Shown one piece after another: positions 1 to 8,300 of a DNA stretch of 15,411 nucleotides (its first letter is position 1; every line of letters begins with the position of its first letter). The stretch is from Thioalkalivibrio nitratireducens (GTDB taxonomy: Bacteria > Pseudomonadota > Gammaproteobacteria > Ectothiorhodospirales > Ectothiorhodospiraceae). Under the pieces are notes generated by a model, which was not told where the DNA came from, did no database searches, and saw only the letters and a list, made by a program, of their open reading frames with translations. The DNA lies in assembly GCA_011390385.1 (NCBI GenBank), contig JAABSN010000078.1, positions 1 through 15,411 on the forward strand, written 5' to 3'. The position numbers and the translations under genes are program-made.

Positions 1-335
1 TGTCCCTCCGGGTTCTGCGGCCTGGACTAAGGTCCAAATCTTCGGCCAGCAACGCGCAAGGCGACCGTTCCGGCCTCCACGAATCCTTGTCGGCCGTGGA
101 GGGCGGTTCTCACTGTCGCCGCAGCCTGTACCGGATGAACGCTCCGGCAGGGTGGCCATGAGCGCAGCGAATTGTGCCGATCGAGGCCCGGGAGCCCGGA
201 GGCCAGACGGGCGTGGTGTCGGCGCGGTTCGGTTTCGCCTCGCGGTACCCTGCGGGTTGGACCCTGAAACGGGTCATGCAAGGCATGGGCTGGAGAGCCC
301 GGAAAGCGGGATTGCCCGCTCATGGTGCATACCGT
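1..335. other. Upstream intergenic region, no supported gene
   Basis: No open frame here looks like a real protein: candidates on both strands are rich in Arg, Pro and Gly, as expected from random GC-rich frames. Two small hairpins stand in tandem, GGGCT-ggag-AGCCC at 287-300 and AGCGGG-attg-CCCGCT at 305-320. Neither is followed by a T-run. They could end a gene lying left of the window or be incidental. I see no tRNA, insertion sequence or recognisable gene fragment. Confidence 0.4.
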
Positions 336-352
336 TGCACTGCATGCGTGCG
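336..352 (+). promoter_or_regulatory. Candidate NtrC-type enhancer site
   Basis: The dyad TGCAC-N7-GTGCG differs in one base from the enteric NtrC pattern TGCAC-N7-GTGCA. Further half-sites lie beside it: GGTGCA at 324-329, the palindrome GTGCGCAC at 348-355 and TTGCACCA at 365-372. The dyad centre is about 110 bp upstream of the start expected from the sigma-54 promoter at 427-442, a usual enhancer distance. A nitrogen-scavenging operon is a sensible NtrC target. The motif match is seen directly; binding by NtrC is inference. Confidence 0.5.
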
Positions 353-426
353 CACCGTCGGTATTTGCACCAGGTTCTCCGGAACAGAGAAACCGCAAGC
401 ATTTGAAAAGAAGGGGGTTGCGATTC

Positions 427-442
427 TGGCAAGAGATTTGCA
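427..442 (+). promoter_or_regulatory. Sigma-54 (RpoN) promoter, -24/-12
   Basis: TGGCAAGAGATTTGCA matches the sigma-54 consensus TGGCACGNNNNTTGCW at every defined position but one, and has the required GG-N10-GC spacing (GG 428-429, GC 440-441). The expected transcription start is near 453. That gives a leader of roughly 235 nt containing the whole riboswitch. With the NtrC-like dyad upstream, this points to induction under nitrogen limitation. I saw no equally good sigma-70 promoter, but did not scan exhaustively. Confidence 0.65.
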
Positions 443-514
443 TTGCCCTGTTCAGGCATGGGGTGCGCGGGGTTCCCACAGGAATCCGCAACCTCACCCA
501 GCAGCGCTGCACCA

Positions 515-626
515 ATGGGCGACTAGGGTTCCGGTCCGCTTCGGCGGATGACTGGTCCGAGAGTTGCCGACCTCTCCGGGGTTCTCGGGACGGGGTTACA
601 CGGCGGGACAAAAGCCCGGGAGATCA
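515..626 (+). ncRNA. Guanidine-I riboswitch aptamer (ykkC)
   Basis: The conserved blocks of the ykkC / guanidine-I aptamer occur in order: CTAGGGTTCCG at 523-533, ACTGGTCCGAGAG at 551-563, and a 3' block from 598 to 623 beginning ACACGGCGGGACAAAAGCCC and ending GGGAGA. Variable stem sequence lies between them. This class binds guanidinium and is known as a genetic ON switch, often in front of carboxylase operons and guanidine exporters. It sits 62 nt upstream of the first transporter gene. Its presence is the strongest sign that the operon handles guanidine rather than urea. The outer edges are approximate because the P1 stem was not folded. Confidence 0.93.
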
Positions 627-648
627 ACGGAAGTCCGTCGCTCTCCCG
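617..648 (+). promoter_or_regulatory. Putative riboswitch expression-platform hairpin
   Basis: CGGGAGA (617-623), the conserved 3' end of the aptamer, is an exact reverse complement of TCTCCCG (642-648). Between them ACGG/CCGT (627-638) forms an inner stem. Forming this hairpin would break the aptamer's 3' block, so the two folds are mutually exclusive, as expected of an ON switch. No T-run follows, so a classic intrinsic terminator is not evident; weak, Rho-assisted or translational control is possible. This is inferred from complementarity only. Confidence 0.55.
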
Positions 649-674
649 TGCCTTGTCCGTTACCGGTAACCACA

Positions 675-687
675 AGAGGATCGCCTC
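675..687 (+). promoter_or_regulatory. Ribosome binding site in a small hairpin
   Basis: AGAGGA (675-680) lies 7 nt before the ATG at 688 and fixes that start. GAGG (676-679) can pair with CCTC (684-687) around an ATCG loop, which could hide the site in the mRNA. Just upstream, 659-670 is a perfect 12-nt palindrome, GTTACCGGTAAC. Whether either structure takes part in riboswitch control is unknown. Confidence 0.35.
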
Positions 688-1779
688 ATGAACCCGTTTC
701 ACTTTGCCGTTCGACGTCTCCCCCTGAAACTCCTGATGCTCGTCGTGCTGTCCGGCGTGATCGCCGCTACCGGCACCGCGCAGGCTCAGCAACGCGACAG
801 CTTTCGCATCGCCTGGAGCATCTACGTCGGGTGGATGCCCTGGGGCTTCGGTGCCGAGTCGGGCATCGTCGACAAATGGGCCGAAAAGTACGGCATCGAC
901 ATCGAAATCGTGCAGATCAACGATTACATCGAGTCGATCAACCTCTACACGGCTGGCGGCTTCGACGGCGTGAGCGCGACCAATATGGACGCGCTGACCA
1001 TTCCCGCGGCGGGCGGCGTGGATACCACCGCGCTGATCGTCGGCGACTTCTCTGACGGCAACGATGGGCTGATTCTGAAGGATTCCGCCAGGCTCGAGGA
1101 TGTGCGCGGCAGAAACGTGCACTTGGTGGAATTGTCCGTTTCGCATTACCTGTTGGCCCGGGCACTCGAATCGGTGGACATGTCCGAGCGCGATATCCGT
1201 GTCGTGAATACGTCGGATGCGGATATCGTCGCCGCTTTCGGTTCGAGCGACGTCGATGCGGTCGTCACCTGGAATCCGCAGCTTGGCGAGATCCGTGCGC
1301 GCGACGATGCGACCGTGGTGTTCGATTCCAGCCAGATCCCGGGCGAGATCATGGACCTGCTGGTGGTGAACACGGCCGTGCTCGAGGCCAACCCGGCGCT
1401 CGGCAAGGCGCTGACTGGAGCCTGGTACGAGATCATGGACGTGATGCGCGGTGATGACGAAGCCGGACGTGCCGCACGAGCGTCGATGGGCGAAGCCGGC
1501 GGTACCGATCTCGAAGGCTACGAGGCGCAACTTGCCTCCACGCGCATGTTCTACGACGCCGCAGGCGCGGTCGAATTCGTGACTGGCACCGGCCCGATCG
1601 AAACGATGGAGAAAGTCCGCCAGTTCGCGTTCGAACATGGCCTGCTCGGTGAGCGCGCGCCCAGCCCGGACTTCGTCGGTATCGAGTTCACCGACGGCTC
1701 GATCCTCGGCAGCAGCGACAACGTGCGCTTCCGTTTCAACGCGGACTACATGCAGATGGCGGCGGACGGCAAGCTCTGA
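688..1779 (+). CDS. Guanidine/urea-type ABC transporter substrate-binding protein
   Basis: 363 aa periplasmic binding protein of the NitT/TauT class, of the kind found next to urea/guanidine carboxylase genes. Residues 1-33 are a Sec signal peptide: RR and K near the N terminus, a hydrophobic core LLMLVVLSGVIAA, and an AQA cleavage site before QQR. The mature part opens with FRIAWSIYVGWMPWGF, typical of this group, and the length fits the family. The ATG at 688 has a good ribosome site. It is the first gene after the guanidine-I riboswitch, so it most likely captures guanidinium; in databases it would be called a putative urea-binding protein. Substrate assignment is inference from context. 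The next gene starts 141 nt downstream, a longer gap than elsewhere within the transporter. Confidence 0.9.
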   Translation: MNPFHFAVRRLPLKLLMLVVLSGVIAATGTAQAQQRDSFRIAWSIYVGWMPWGFGAESGIVDKWAEKYGIDIEIVQINDYIESINLYTAGGFDGVSATNMDALTIPAAGGVDTTALIVGDFSDGNDGLILKDSARLEDVRGRNVHLVELSVSHYLLARALESVDMSERDIRVVNTSDADIVAAFGSSDVDAVVTWNPQLGEIRARDDATVVFDSSQIPGEIMDLLVVNTAVLEANPALGKALTGAWYEIMDVMRGDDEAGRAARASMGEAGGTDLEGYEAQLASTRMFYDAAGAVEFVTGTGPIETMEKVRQFAFEHGLLGERAPSPDFVGIEFTDGSILGSSDNVRFRFNADYMQMAADGKL

Positions 1780-1920
1780 TCCGTTGAAGCTCGCAACTGC
1801 CGAAGACGCCACGATGAACCCGACCCGGAAAGCACGCGTTGCTCCTGGCCGATGCCTTTCGGCAGATGACGCTGCGCTCTTGCGCCCTACCCGGTTGCCT
1901 TCGGCGTCGGCAGCGTCGGC

Positions 1921-2739
1921 ATGAAACGTTTCATCAACCAGCGTCCGCACCGCGCGGTGGGATATTTGCTCGGGCTGCTCCCGTTCGTGCTGCTGCTGCT
2001 CGCTTACATGGCGGCATCGGCGGCGCGGCTGGCGGAGAATCCGAATGACCCACTGCTCCCTTCGCTGGGGACAATGCTCGACACCTTCTGGAGGCTGGCC
2101 ACCGAGCCCAGCCGGCGCACGGGCGAGTTGATACTCTGGGTGGACACTGCGGCGAGTCTGACCAGGCTCGGTCTGGGCGTGGCCATCAGCATGGCCATGG
2201 GGCTCGTTGTCGGCATATTGGCCGGGCTGATCCCTTACGCTGGGCGCACCCTGTCGCCGTTGATCACCGCGGTGGCGATGATTCCGCCGCTGGCGGTGTT
2301 GCCGATCCTGTTCATCGCGTTTGGGGTCGGTGAGCTCGCAAAGGTGGTGCTGATCGTTTTCGGGATCGCCCCGTTCATCATTCGCGACGTGCAGCAGCGC
2401 GTGTCGGAGTTGCCCACGGAACAGTTGATCAAGGCGCAGACATTGGGCGCATCGAGCTGGCTGATCATCCTGCGTGTGGTGCTGCCGCAGGTGTTCCCGC
2501 GTCTTCTGGACGCCACGCGGCTTGCACTTGGAGCCGCATGGCTGTTCCTGATCGCATCGGAGGCGATCGCTGCCACCGAGGGGCTGGGCTATCGGATTTT
2601 CCTGGTTCGCCGATTCCTGGATATGGCCACGATTCTGCCCTACGTGTTCTGGATCACGCTGCTCGCTTTTCTTGCCGACTTCTTGCTGCGGATGGTGAAC
2701 CGGCTCCTTTTTCCCTGGTACGGGTGGCAGAGAAACTGA
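1921..2739 (+). CDS. ABC transporter permease (NitT/TauT type)
   Basis: 272 aa inner-membrane permease. Hydrophobic segments are visible at about residues 15-35, 82-105, 112-155 (probably two), 200-216 and 237-258. The cytoplasmic EAA loop that contacts the ATPase is at about 167-188 (EQLIKAQTLGASSWLIILRV). This fits the permease family used for nitrate, taurine and carboxylase-linked uptake. An in-frame TGA at 1867-1869 and the lack of other start codons leave ATG 1921 as the start, though no strong ribosome site precedes it. The 141-nt gap upstream contains a GCCGA/TCGGC hairpin (1848-1863) and nothing else I recognise. The stop codon overlaps the ATPase start by one base, so the two are translationally coupled. 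Confidence 0.9.
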   Translation: MKRFINQRPHRAVGYLLGLLPFVLLLLAYMAASAARLAENPNDPLLPSLGTMLDTFWRLATEPSRRTGELILWVDTAASLTRLGLGVAISMAMGLVVGILAGLIPYAGRTLSPLITAVAMIPPLAVLPILFIAFGVGELAKVVLIVFGIAPFIIRDVQQRVSELPTEQLIKAQTLGASSWLIILRVVLPQVFPRLLDATRLALGAAWLFLIASEAIAATEGLGYRIFLVRRFLDMATILPYVFWITLLAFLADFLLRMVNRLLFPWYGWQRN

Positions 2740-3533
2740 TGGCCACGGTGACATTGAAGAACGTCTGGAAGACCTACGGTGCCGACATCGTGCTCGAGCA
2801 CGTGAACCTGCACGTGAAATCCGGTGAATTCGTCACCATCGTGGGCGCCTCCGGCTGCGGCAAGACCACCTTTCTGCGCATGCTGCTGGGTGAGGAGACG
2901 CCGAGCCGGGGCGAACTGCTGATGGATGGCATGCCCATGCCGAGCGAGCCCGGGCCCGACCGTGGCGTAGTGTTTCAGAAGTACTCGGTATTTCCGCACC
3001 TGAACGCCTTGAAGAATGTGCTCGTTGCGGAGGAGTTCGGTCGCGCCCGCCTGACCGGGCATCTTTTCGGCACTGCTCGGCACAAGGCAAGTGCAAAGGC
3101 CGTCGAAATGCTGGAAGCCGTGGGTCTCGGGCACGCATCGAAAAAGTATCCGCATGAACTTTCCGGTGGCATGCAGCAGCGTCTCGCAATCGCGCAGGCA
3201 CTGATGAAGGATCCGAGGATCCTGCTGCTCGACGAACCCTTCGGCGCGCTGGACCCGGGGATCCGCAAGGACATGCACGCCCTGATCCTGGACCTCTGGA
3301 AACGCCGCGGTCTGACGATCTTCATGGTCACCCACGACCTGAAGGAGGGCTTTTTTCTGGGCACACGCCTGCTGGTGTTCGACAAGGTGCGCCATGATCC
3401 GCAGGCACCCAATGCCTACGGCGCGAACATCACCTATGACATCCCCGTAGGGCGCACCGAGCCCGAACTGCTGGCCGAGATCCGTGACCAGACGGGCCTT
3501 CCACTTACCGTTGAGACGGATCGCCATGGGTAG
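2739..3533 (+). CDS. ABC transporter ATP-binding protein (NitT/TauT type)
   Basis: 264 aa ATPase that powers import through the permease just upstream. All nucleotide-binding motifs are intact: Walker A GASGCGKTT at residues 36-44, Q-loop VFQK near 79-82, signature LSGGMQQR at 141-148, Walker B ILLLDEP with D165-E166, and the switch histidine in MVTHD (H199). The reading frame is open farther upstream, but ATG 2739 overlaps the permease stop in a TGATG junction and gives the family-typical N terminus MATVTLKNVWKTYG. After the stop, GGCC-gaaaa-GGCC (3534-3546) could form a short hairpin, and 141 nt separate this gene from the next. Confidence 0.93.
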   Translation: MATVTLKNVWKTYGADIVLEHVNLHVKSGEFVTIVGASGCGKTTFLRMLLGEETPSRGELLMDGMPMPSEPGPDRGVVFQKYSVFPHLNALKNVLVAEEFGRARLTGHLFGTARHKASAKAVEMLEAVGLGHASKKYPHELSGGMQQRLAIAQALMKDPRILLLDEPFGALDPGIRKDMHALILDLWKRRGLTIFMVTHDLKEGFFLGTRLLVFDKVRHDPQAPNAYGANITYDIPVGRTEPELLAEIRDQTGLPLTVETDRHG

Positions 3534-3674
3534 GGCCGAAAAGGCCACAGACCATCATCCGCCGTTCAACAACTGCGATGATGCCAGAGCCCCGAGGTCG
3601 GCAGCCCGCCTTTTCGAGGGACTGTCGCCGTTGGTGGTGGCCAAGGACAACGTGAACACTGAGGAGGGCAAACG

Positions 3675-4412
3675 ATGAGCAATCCGGACGCGACCCCGGA
3701 CGCGGTTGTGCACCGGGACACGGTTCCCGGAGGCCGCTATTGGTCGATGGTGGTCCGGTGCGGCTATACGCTGCGCCTGGTTGATCGCGACGGCAAGGCA
3801 AACGTATCGGCGCTGCTTTACAACCCGCAGAACCTGCTCGAGCGCTACAACATGGCCGATACCCTGAAGGGCCAGCACACGTCAAAGCTGACCCGCGGCA
3901 ACATGCTGTACTCGGACATGGGTCGGGTGATGCTGTCGATCGTCGAGGACACCGCGGGCTGGCACGACACCATCGGCGGCATCACCCGCGATGCCGACAT
4001 CGTGCGCAAGTACGGCGAGCACCGTTACCAGGAGTACCGCAACGACTTCTACCGCAGCGGCCGCGAACTGTTCCTGATCGAGTTGGCCAAGTGGGGCCTG
4101 GGCAAGCGCGATCTGGTCGCCAACCTGAATTTCTTCAGCAAGGTCTACGCAGGGGCGGATGGGGTACTGCACTTCGACGCCAGCCACAGCCAACCCGGCG
4201 ATTACATCGACCTGCGGGCGGAGATGGACACGCTGGTCGTGCTGAACACCGCGCCGCACCCGATGGACCCGGCGCCGGCCTACGCGCCGGGTGCCGTGGA
4301 CCTTGCGGTCTACCGCTCGCCACCGGTCACCGAGGATGATGACTGCGTGAATTTTCGCCCGGAGAACGCGCGCGCCTTTGCCAACACCGCGATCTACAAC
4401 TGCCAGGGGTGA
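3675..4412 (+). CDS. Carboxyguanidine deiminase subunit (DUF1989, urea carboxylase-associated)
   Basis: 245 aa member of DUF1989, one of the tandem pair known as urea carboxylase-associated proteins (UAAP1/UAAP2). The pair has been shown to act as carboxyguanidine deiminase (CgdAB), converting carboxyguanidine to allophanate and ammonia. Family hallmarks are [21 protein letters not shown] near the N terminus (in part), [30 protein letters not shown] (around residue 95-103) and [17 protein letters not shown]. The longer length (about 245 aa) suggests the UAAP2-type member; I do not assign the A or B letter. GAGGAG (3661-3666) precedes the ATG. Its partner begins 4 nt after its stop. It shares the core blocks of the partner, so the pair arose by duplication. 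Confidence 0.88.
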   Translation: MSNPDATPDAVVHRDTVPGGRYWSMVVRCGYTLRLVDRDGKANVSALLYNPQNLLERYNMADTLKGQHTSKLTRGNMLYSDMGRVMLSIVEDTAGWHDTIGGITRDADIVRKYGEHRYQEYRNDFYRSGRELFLIELAKWGLGKRDLVANLNFFSKVYAGADGVLHFDASHSQPGDYIDLRAEMDTLVVLNTAPHPMDPAPAYAPGAVDLAVYRSPPVTEDDDCVNFRPENARAFANTAIYNCQG

Positions 4413-4416
4413 GGAC

Positions 4417-5076
4417 ATGAGTGGAATCAATCTTGTGGAAAGCCCGCTGGACCCGGCCGACGCCGTGTCCCGGGAAGTCGTTCCAGCCGGCGAGCCCTGG
4501 CTGAAGGCGCTGCGCAGGGGCCAGACCCTGCGTATCCTCGATCTCGAAGGCAACCAGGCCGTGGACACGCTGTTCTACAGCCTGGAACACCCCACCGTGG
4601 AGCGCTACAGCGCGATCGACACCGTGCAGGCGCAGGGCAACGTGTACCTGACCACCGGAACGCAGCTGATGTCGAACGAAGGCAACGTGATGCTGACCAT
4701 CACCGCCGACACCTGCGGCCGCCACGACACCCTTGGCGGGGCCTGCGCGGCAGAGTCGAACCAGGTGCGCTACGGCCTCGACAAGAAGCCGATGCACTCC
4801 TGCCGGGACAGCTTCCTGCGCGCGCTGGCCGACAGCGACTACGGTCTCGGCAAGCGCGACCTGGCGAGCAACATCAATTTCTTCATGAACGTGCCACTGA
4901 CCCCCGAAGGCGGCCTGACCTTCGAGGACGGCATCTCCGACGCCGGCAAGTACGTGGAGATGCGCGCCGAGATGGACGTGCTGGTGCTGGTCTCGAACTG
5001 CCCGCAGCTGAACAACCCCTGCAATGCCTACAACCCGACGCCGGTCGAGATGATCATCTGGGATCCGTCGGAGTAA
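4417..5076 (+). CDS. Carboxyguanidine deiminase subunit (DUF1989, second member)
   Basis: 219 aa DUF1989 protein, partner of the preceding gene and probably the UAAP1-type member. Conserved blocks are [84 protein letters not shown] and [17 protein letters not shown]. The conserved Cys/His sites (CGRH and the [10 protein letters not shown] region) are candidate metal or catalytic ligands, by inference. The strong ribosome site GGGGTGAGGA (4406-4415) overlaps the stop of the upstream gene, and ATG 4417 follows at once. The open frame reaches back to 4378 but those residues are not family-like. Expected role: with its partner, hydrolysis of carboxyguanidine to allophanate. Confidence 0.88.
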   Translation: MSGINLVESPLDPADAVSREVVPAGEPWLKALRRGQTLRILDLEGNQAVDTLFYSLEHPTVERYSAIDTVQAQGNVYLTTGTQLMSNEGNVMLTITADTCGRHDTLGGACAAESNQVRYGLDKKPMHSCRDSFLRALADSDYGLGKRDLASNINFFMNVPLTPEGGLTFEDGISDAGKYVEMRAEMDVLVLVSNCPQLNNPCNAYNPTPVEMIIWDPSE

Positions 5077-5080
5077 ACAC

Positions 5081-5158
5081 AGCCACGGAAGGACACGGAA
5101 ATCACGGAAGAAAACGGATTCAACTCTTGTTCAGTGTCTGTCCGTGCTTTCCGTGGCT
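5081..5158. repeat. Inverted repeat of CACGGAA units, MITE-like hairpin
   Basis: The left arm at 5081-5099 (AGCCACGGAAGGACACGGA) pairs with 5141-5158 (TCCGTGCTTTCCGTGGCT): 10 perfect pairs, a G-T pair, one more pair, a bulged A, then 6 pairs. The left side also holds three tandem CACGGAA units about 9 bp apart (from 5085, 5094 and 5103). Such CACGGAAG-rich hairpins look like dispersed palindromic repeats of some gammaproteobacteria. It lies 4 bp after the deiminase stop, inside the operon, so it may affect mRNA stability or partial termination. From 5159 to 5318 there is only GC-rich sequence without a recognisable gene. Confidence 0.7.
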
Positions 5159-5318
5159 CGCCTTTTCATTTTCAGGGTGGTCGTGGCCATGAGAATGAGT
5201 GAGGGCGACACACCCGCCACGAAGGCGGCAACCCCGGGGACGACCCCGGCGGCACGCGTTCACCGCGGGACGGCCCGCGGACCCTGGGGAAATGGGCCCC
5301 GCCGGGAGCGTTGAAGAT

Positions 5319-8300
5319 ATGTTCGACAAGGTATTGATCGCGAATCGCGGCGCCATCGCGTGCCGCATCATCCGCACCCTGAAGCGGATGGGGGTCGGCT
5401 CGGTGGCGGTGTATTCGGAGGCGGACCGCCACTCGCTGCACGTGCGCGAGGCGGACGAGGCAGTGCTGATCGGCCCGGCATCTCCCGCGCAGTCCTACCT
5501 CGACGGTGAACACATCCTGCAGGTGGCGCGGGAAACCGGGGCGGGAGCGATCCACCCGGGATACGGGTTCCTTTCCGAGAACGCGGACTTTGCGCAGCGC
5601 TGCGAAGCGACAGGCATCGCCTTCGCCGGCCCGAAGCCGCAGCAGATCCGCGATTTCGGACTGAAGCACCGCGCCCGGGAACTGGCCCGTGCCGCCGGCT
5701 TGCCGATGCTGCCGGGTACCGAACTGCTGGAAAATCCCGATCATGCGGTCGCCGAGGCCCGCACCATCGGCTTCCCCGTCATGCTCAAGAGCACCGCCGG
5801 TGGTGGCGGCATCGGCATGCAACTCTGCCGCGACGAGGCCGACCTGCGCGAGTCCTGGGACTCGGTGCAGCGCCTGGCGCAGAACAACTTCGCGAATGCC
5901 GGCGTGTTCCTGGAGAAGTACGTCGAGCACGCACGCCACATCGAGGTACAGATCTTTGGCGACGGTCACGGCGCGGTGATCGCACTGGGCGAACGCGACT
6001 GTTCCTTGCAACGGCGCAACCAGAAGGTGGTCGAGGAAGCACCCGCGCCCAACCTTCCCGAAGCCGCTCGCGCCCGGCTGCTGGCCGATTCGGAGGCCCT
6101 CGGCAAGCGGGTCGGCTATCGCGGCGCAGGCACTGTCGAATACCTCTACGACGCCGAGACCGGCGCGTTCTATTTCCTGGAAGTGAACACCCGGCTGCAG
6201 GTCGAGCATGGCGTTACCGAAGAGGTCACCGGCGTCGATCTCGTCGCGTGGATGCTGCTGGCGGCGGCCGGCGAACTGCCGTCCCTGGAGACCCTGCGCC
6301 CGGGGCCCGCGACCGGCCACGCCATCCAGGCGCGAATCTATGCCGAGGACCCGGGCAAGCACTTCCAGCCCTCCGCCGGCCTGCTGACCGAGGCCCGGTT
6401 CCCGGAAGACGTTCGGGTGGATACCTGGGTCGAGCGCGGCAGCGAGATCTCGCCCTTCTACGACCCGATGGTCGCCAAGCTGATCGTGCACGCAGGCGAC
6501 CGCGATGCCGCCTGCGCCCGTCTGCAGGCGGCATTGGCAGCCACCGACCTGCAGGGGCTGGAGACCAACCTGCGCTATCTGCGGCAGATTGCCTCCGACC
6601 CGGTGTTTCTTCGCGGGGAACAGACGACACGCACCCTGGGGGGCCTCGAGTACCACGCTGACAGCATCGACGTGCTTGATCCGGGCACCCAGACCATGCT
6701 GCAGGACTGGCCGGGCCGGGTAGGCCATTGGGACATCGGCGTGCCGCCGTCGGGCCCGATGGACAGCCTCGCGTTCAGGCTGGGCAACCGGCTGCTCGGC
6801 AACCCCGAGGGTGCCGCCGGGCTGGAGCTGACCGTCACCGGCCCGACCCTGCGGTTCAACACCGATGCCGTGATCGCCCTGGCCGGCGCACGGATGTCGG
6901 CGCACCTGGACGGCGAACCCGTCGCGTACTGGACGGCGCTGGCGGTGCGCCGTGGACAGGTGCTGGAACTGGGTAGTATCCATGGGGCCGGAGTGCGCAG
7001 CTACCTGCTGCTGCGTGGTGGATTCGACGCGCCGACGGTAATGGGCAGCCGCGCGACGTTCACGCTGGGGCGCATCGGCGGCCACGGAGGACGGGTGCTC
7101 CGGCCGGGCGATGTGCTGCATCTGGCTGGTGAACCTGCCGGCGACACCGATGTCCTCGCGCCCGAGGCGATTCCGGAATACCGCCACGAATGGCGGCTGC
7201 GGACCGTGTACGGGCCGCACGGTGCGCCGGATTTTTTCACCCGGCAGGACATCGAGACCTTCTTCGCCACCGACTGGGAAGTGCACTACAACTCCAGCCG
7301 CACCGGGGTGCGCCTGATCGGACCGCGCCCGCAGTGGGCCCGAACCGACGGTGGCGAGGCCGGCCTGCATCCGTCGAACATTCACGACAACGCCTACGCG
7401 GTCGGCACCGTGGACTTCACCGGCGACATGCCGGTGATCCTGGGTCCGGATGGCCCCAGCCTGGGTGGCTTCGTGTGTCCTGCGACGGTAATCGAGGCGG
7501 ATCTCTGGAAGCTCGGACAACTGCGACCCGGCGACACCCTGCGCTTCGAAGCGGTGGGCCTGGCCGCGGCGGGCCGGCTGGCGCTGGAGCTCGACGCGGC
7601 AGTCGAAGCGCTTGCCGCGCTGCCGGACGCCGGCGTCGAGCCTGCAGCGCCGGGTGAGATCGCGGCCAGCAGCCCGGTACTGCGCGAACTCCCGGCAGGC
7701 GGCGTTGTGCAGGGTGCCAGCGCGGATGTTCCCGGCGGCGGCCCGGTACTGGAGCCTGTAGGCCACCCGGTCGGGGTGGCCTACAGGCCCGCCGGTGACC
7801 GCTATCTCCTGGTCGAGTACGGTCCAATGGTGCTGGACCTCGCGCTGCGTTTCCGGGTTCAGGCGCTGCTCGACTGGCTGACCGGGCAGCGGATCCCGGG
7901 CATCCGGGAAATGACTCCGGGCGTGCGCAGCCTGCAACTCCATTACGAACCCAGGCAGTTGCCGCTGGCGCGGCTCCTCGACCTGCTGGAACAGGCCGAG
8001 GCGGAACTGCAGGACCTGTCCGAGGCCGAGATGCCCTCGCGCATCGTCCACCTGCCGCTTGCATGGGATGACAGCCAGACCCGGCTCGCGACGCGCAAGT
8101 ACATGCAGTCGGTACGTCCCGACGCCCCCTGGTGCCCGCGCAACATCGAGTTCATCCGGCGCATCAACGGGTTGGACAGCGAAGACGAGGTCAAGCGGAT
8201 CGTGCTCGAGGCCTCCTACCTGGTGATGGGCCTGGGCGACGTGTACCTGTCAGCACCGGTGGCCACGCCAGTGGACCCGCGCCATCGACTGGTCACGACC

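Noticed and set aside
659..670. GTTACCGGTAAC palindrome as a shared operator, since TACCGGTAAC recurs at 11016-11025
   Set aside because: Only two 10-nt copies in unrelated contexts; the second is not a full palindrome of the same length. Could be chance.
1779..1920. A small gene between binding protein and permease
   Set aside because: Frames are short, Arg/Ala-rich and unlike any protein I know; the sequence holds only a small hairpin.
523..2754. Very long open frames on the - strand opposite the operon (also 5172-8051 and 9035-10390)
   Set aside because: They mirror real genes in GC-rich DNA, are rich in His, Arg and Gln, and show no recognisable domain.
3534..3674. A short gene in the gap between the ATPase and the first deiminase gene
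   Set aside because: The open frame there has no ribosome site or protein-like composition and overlaps the next start; treated as a leader.
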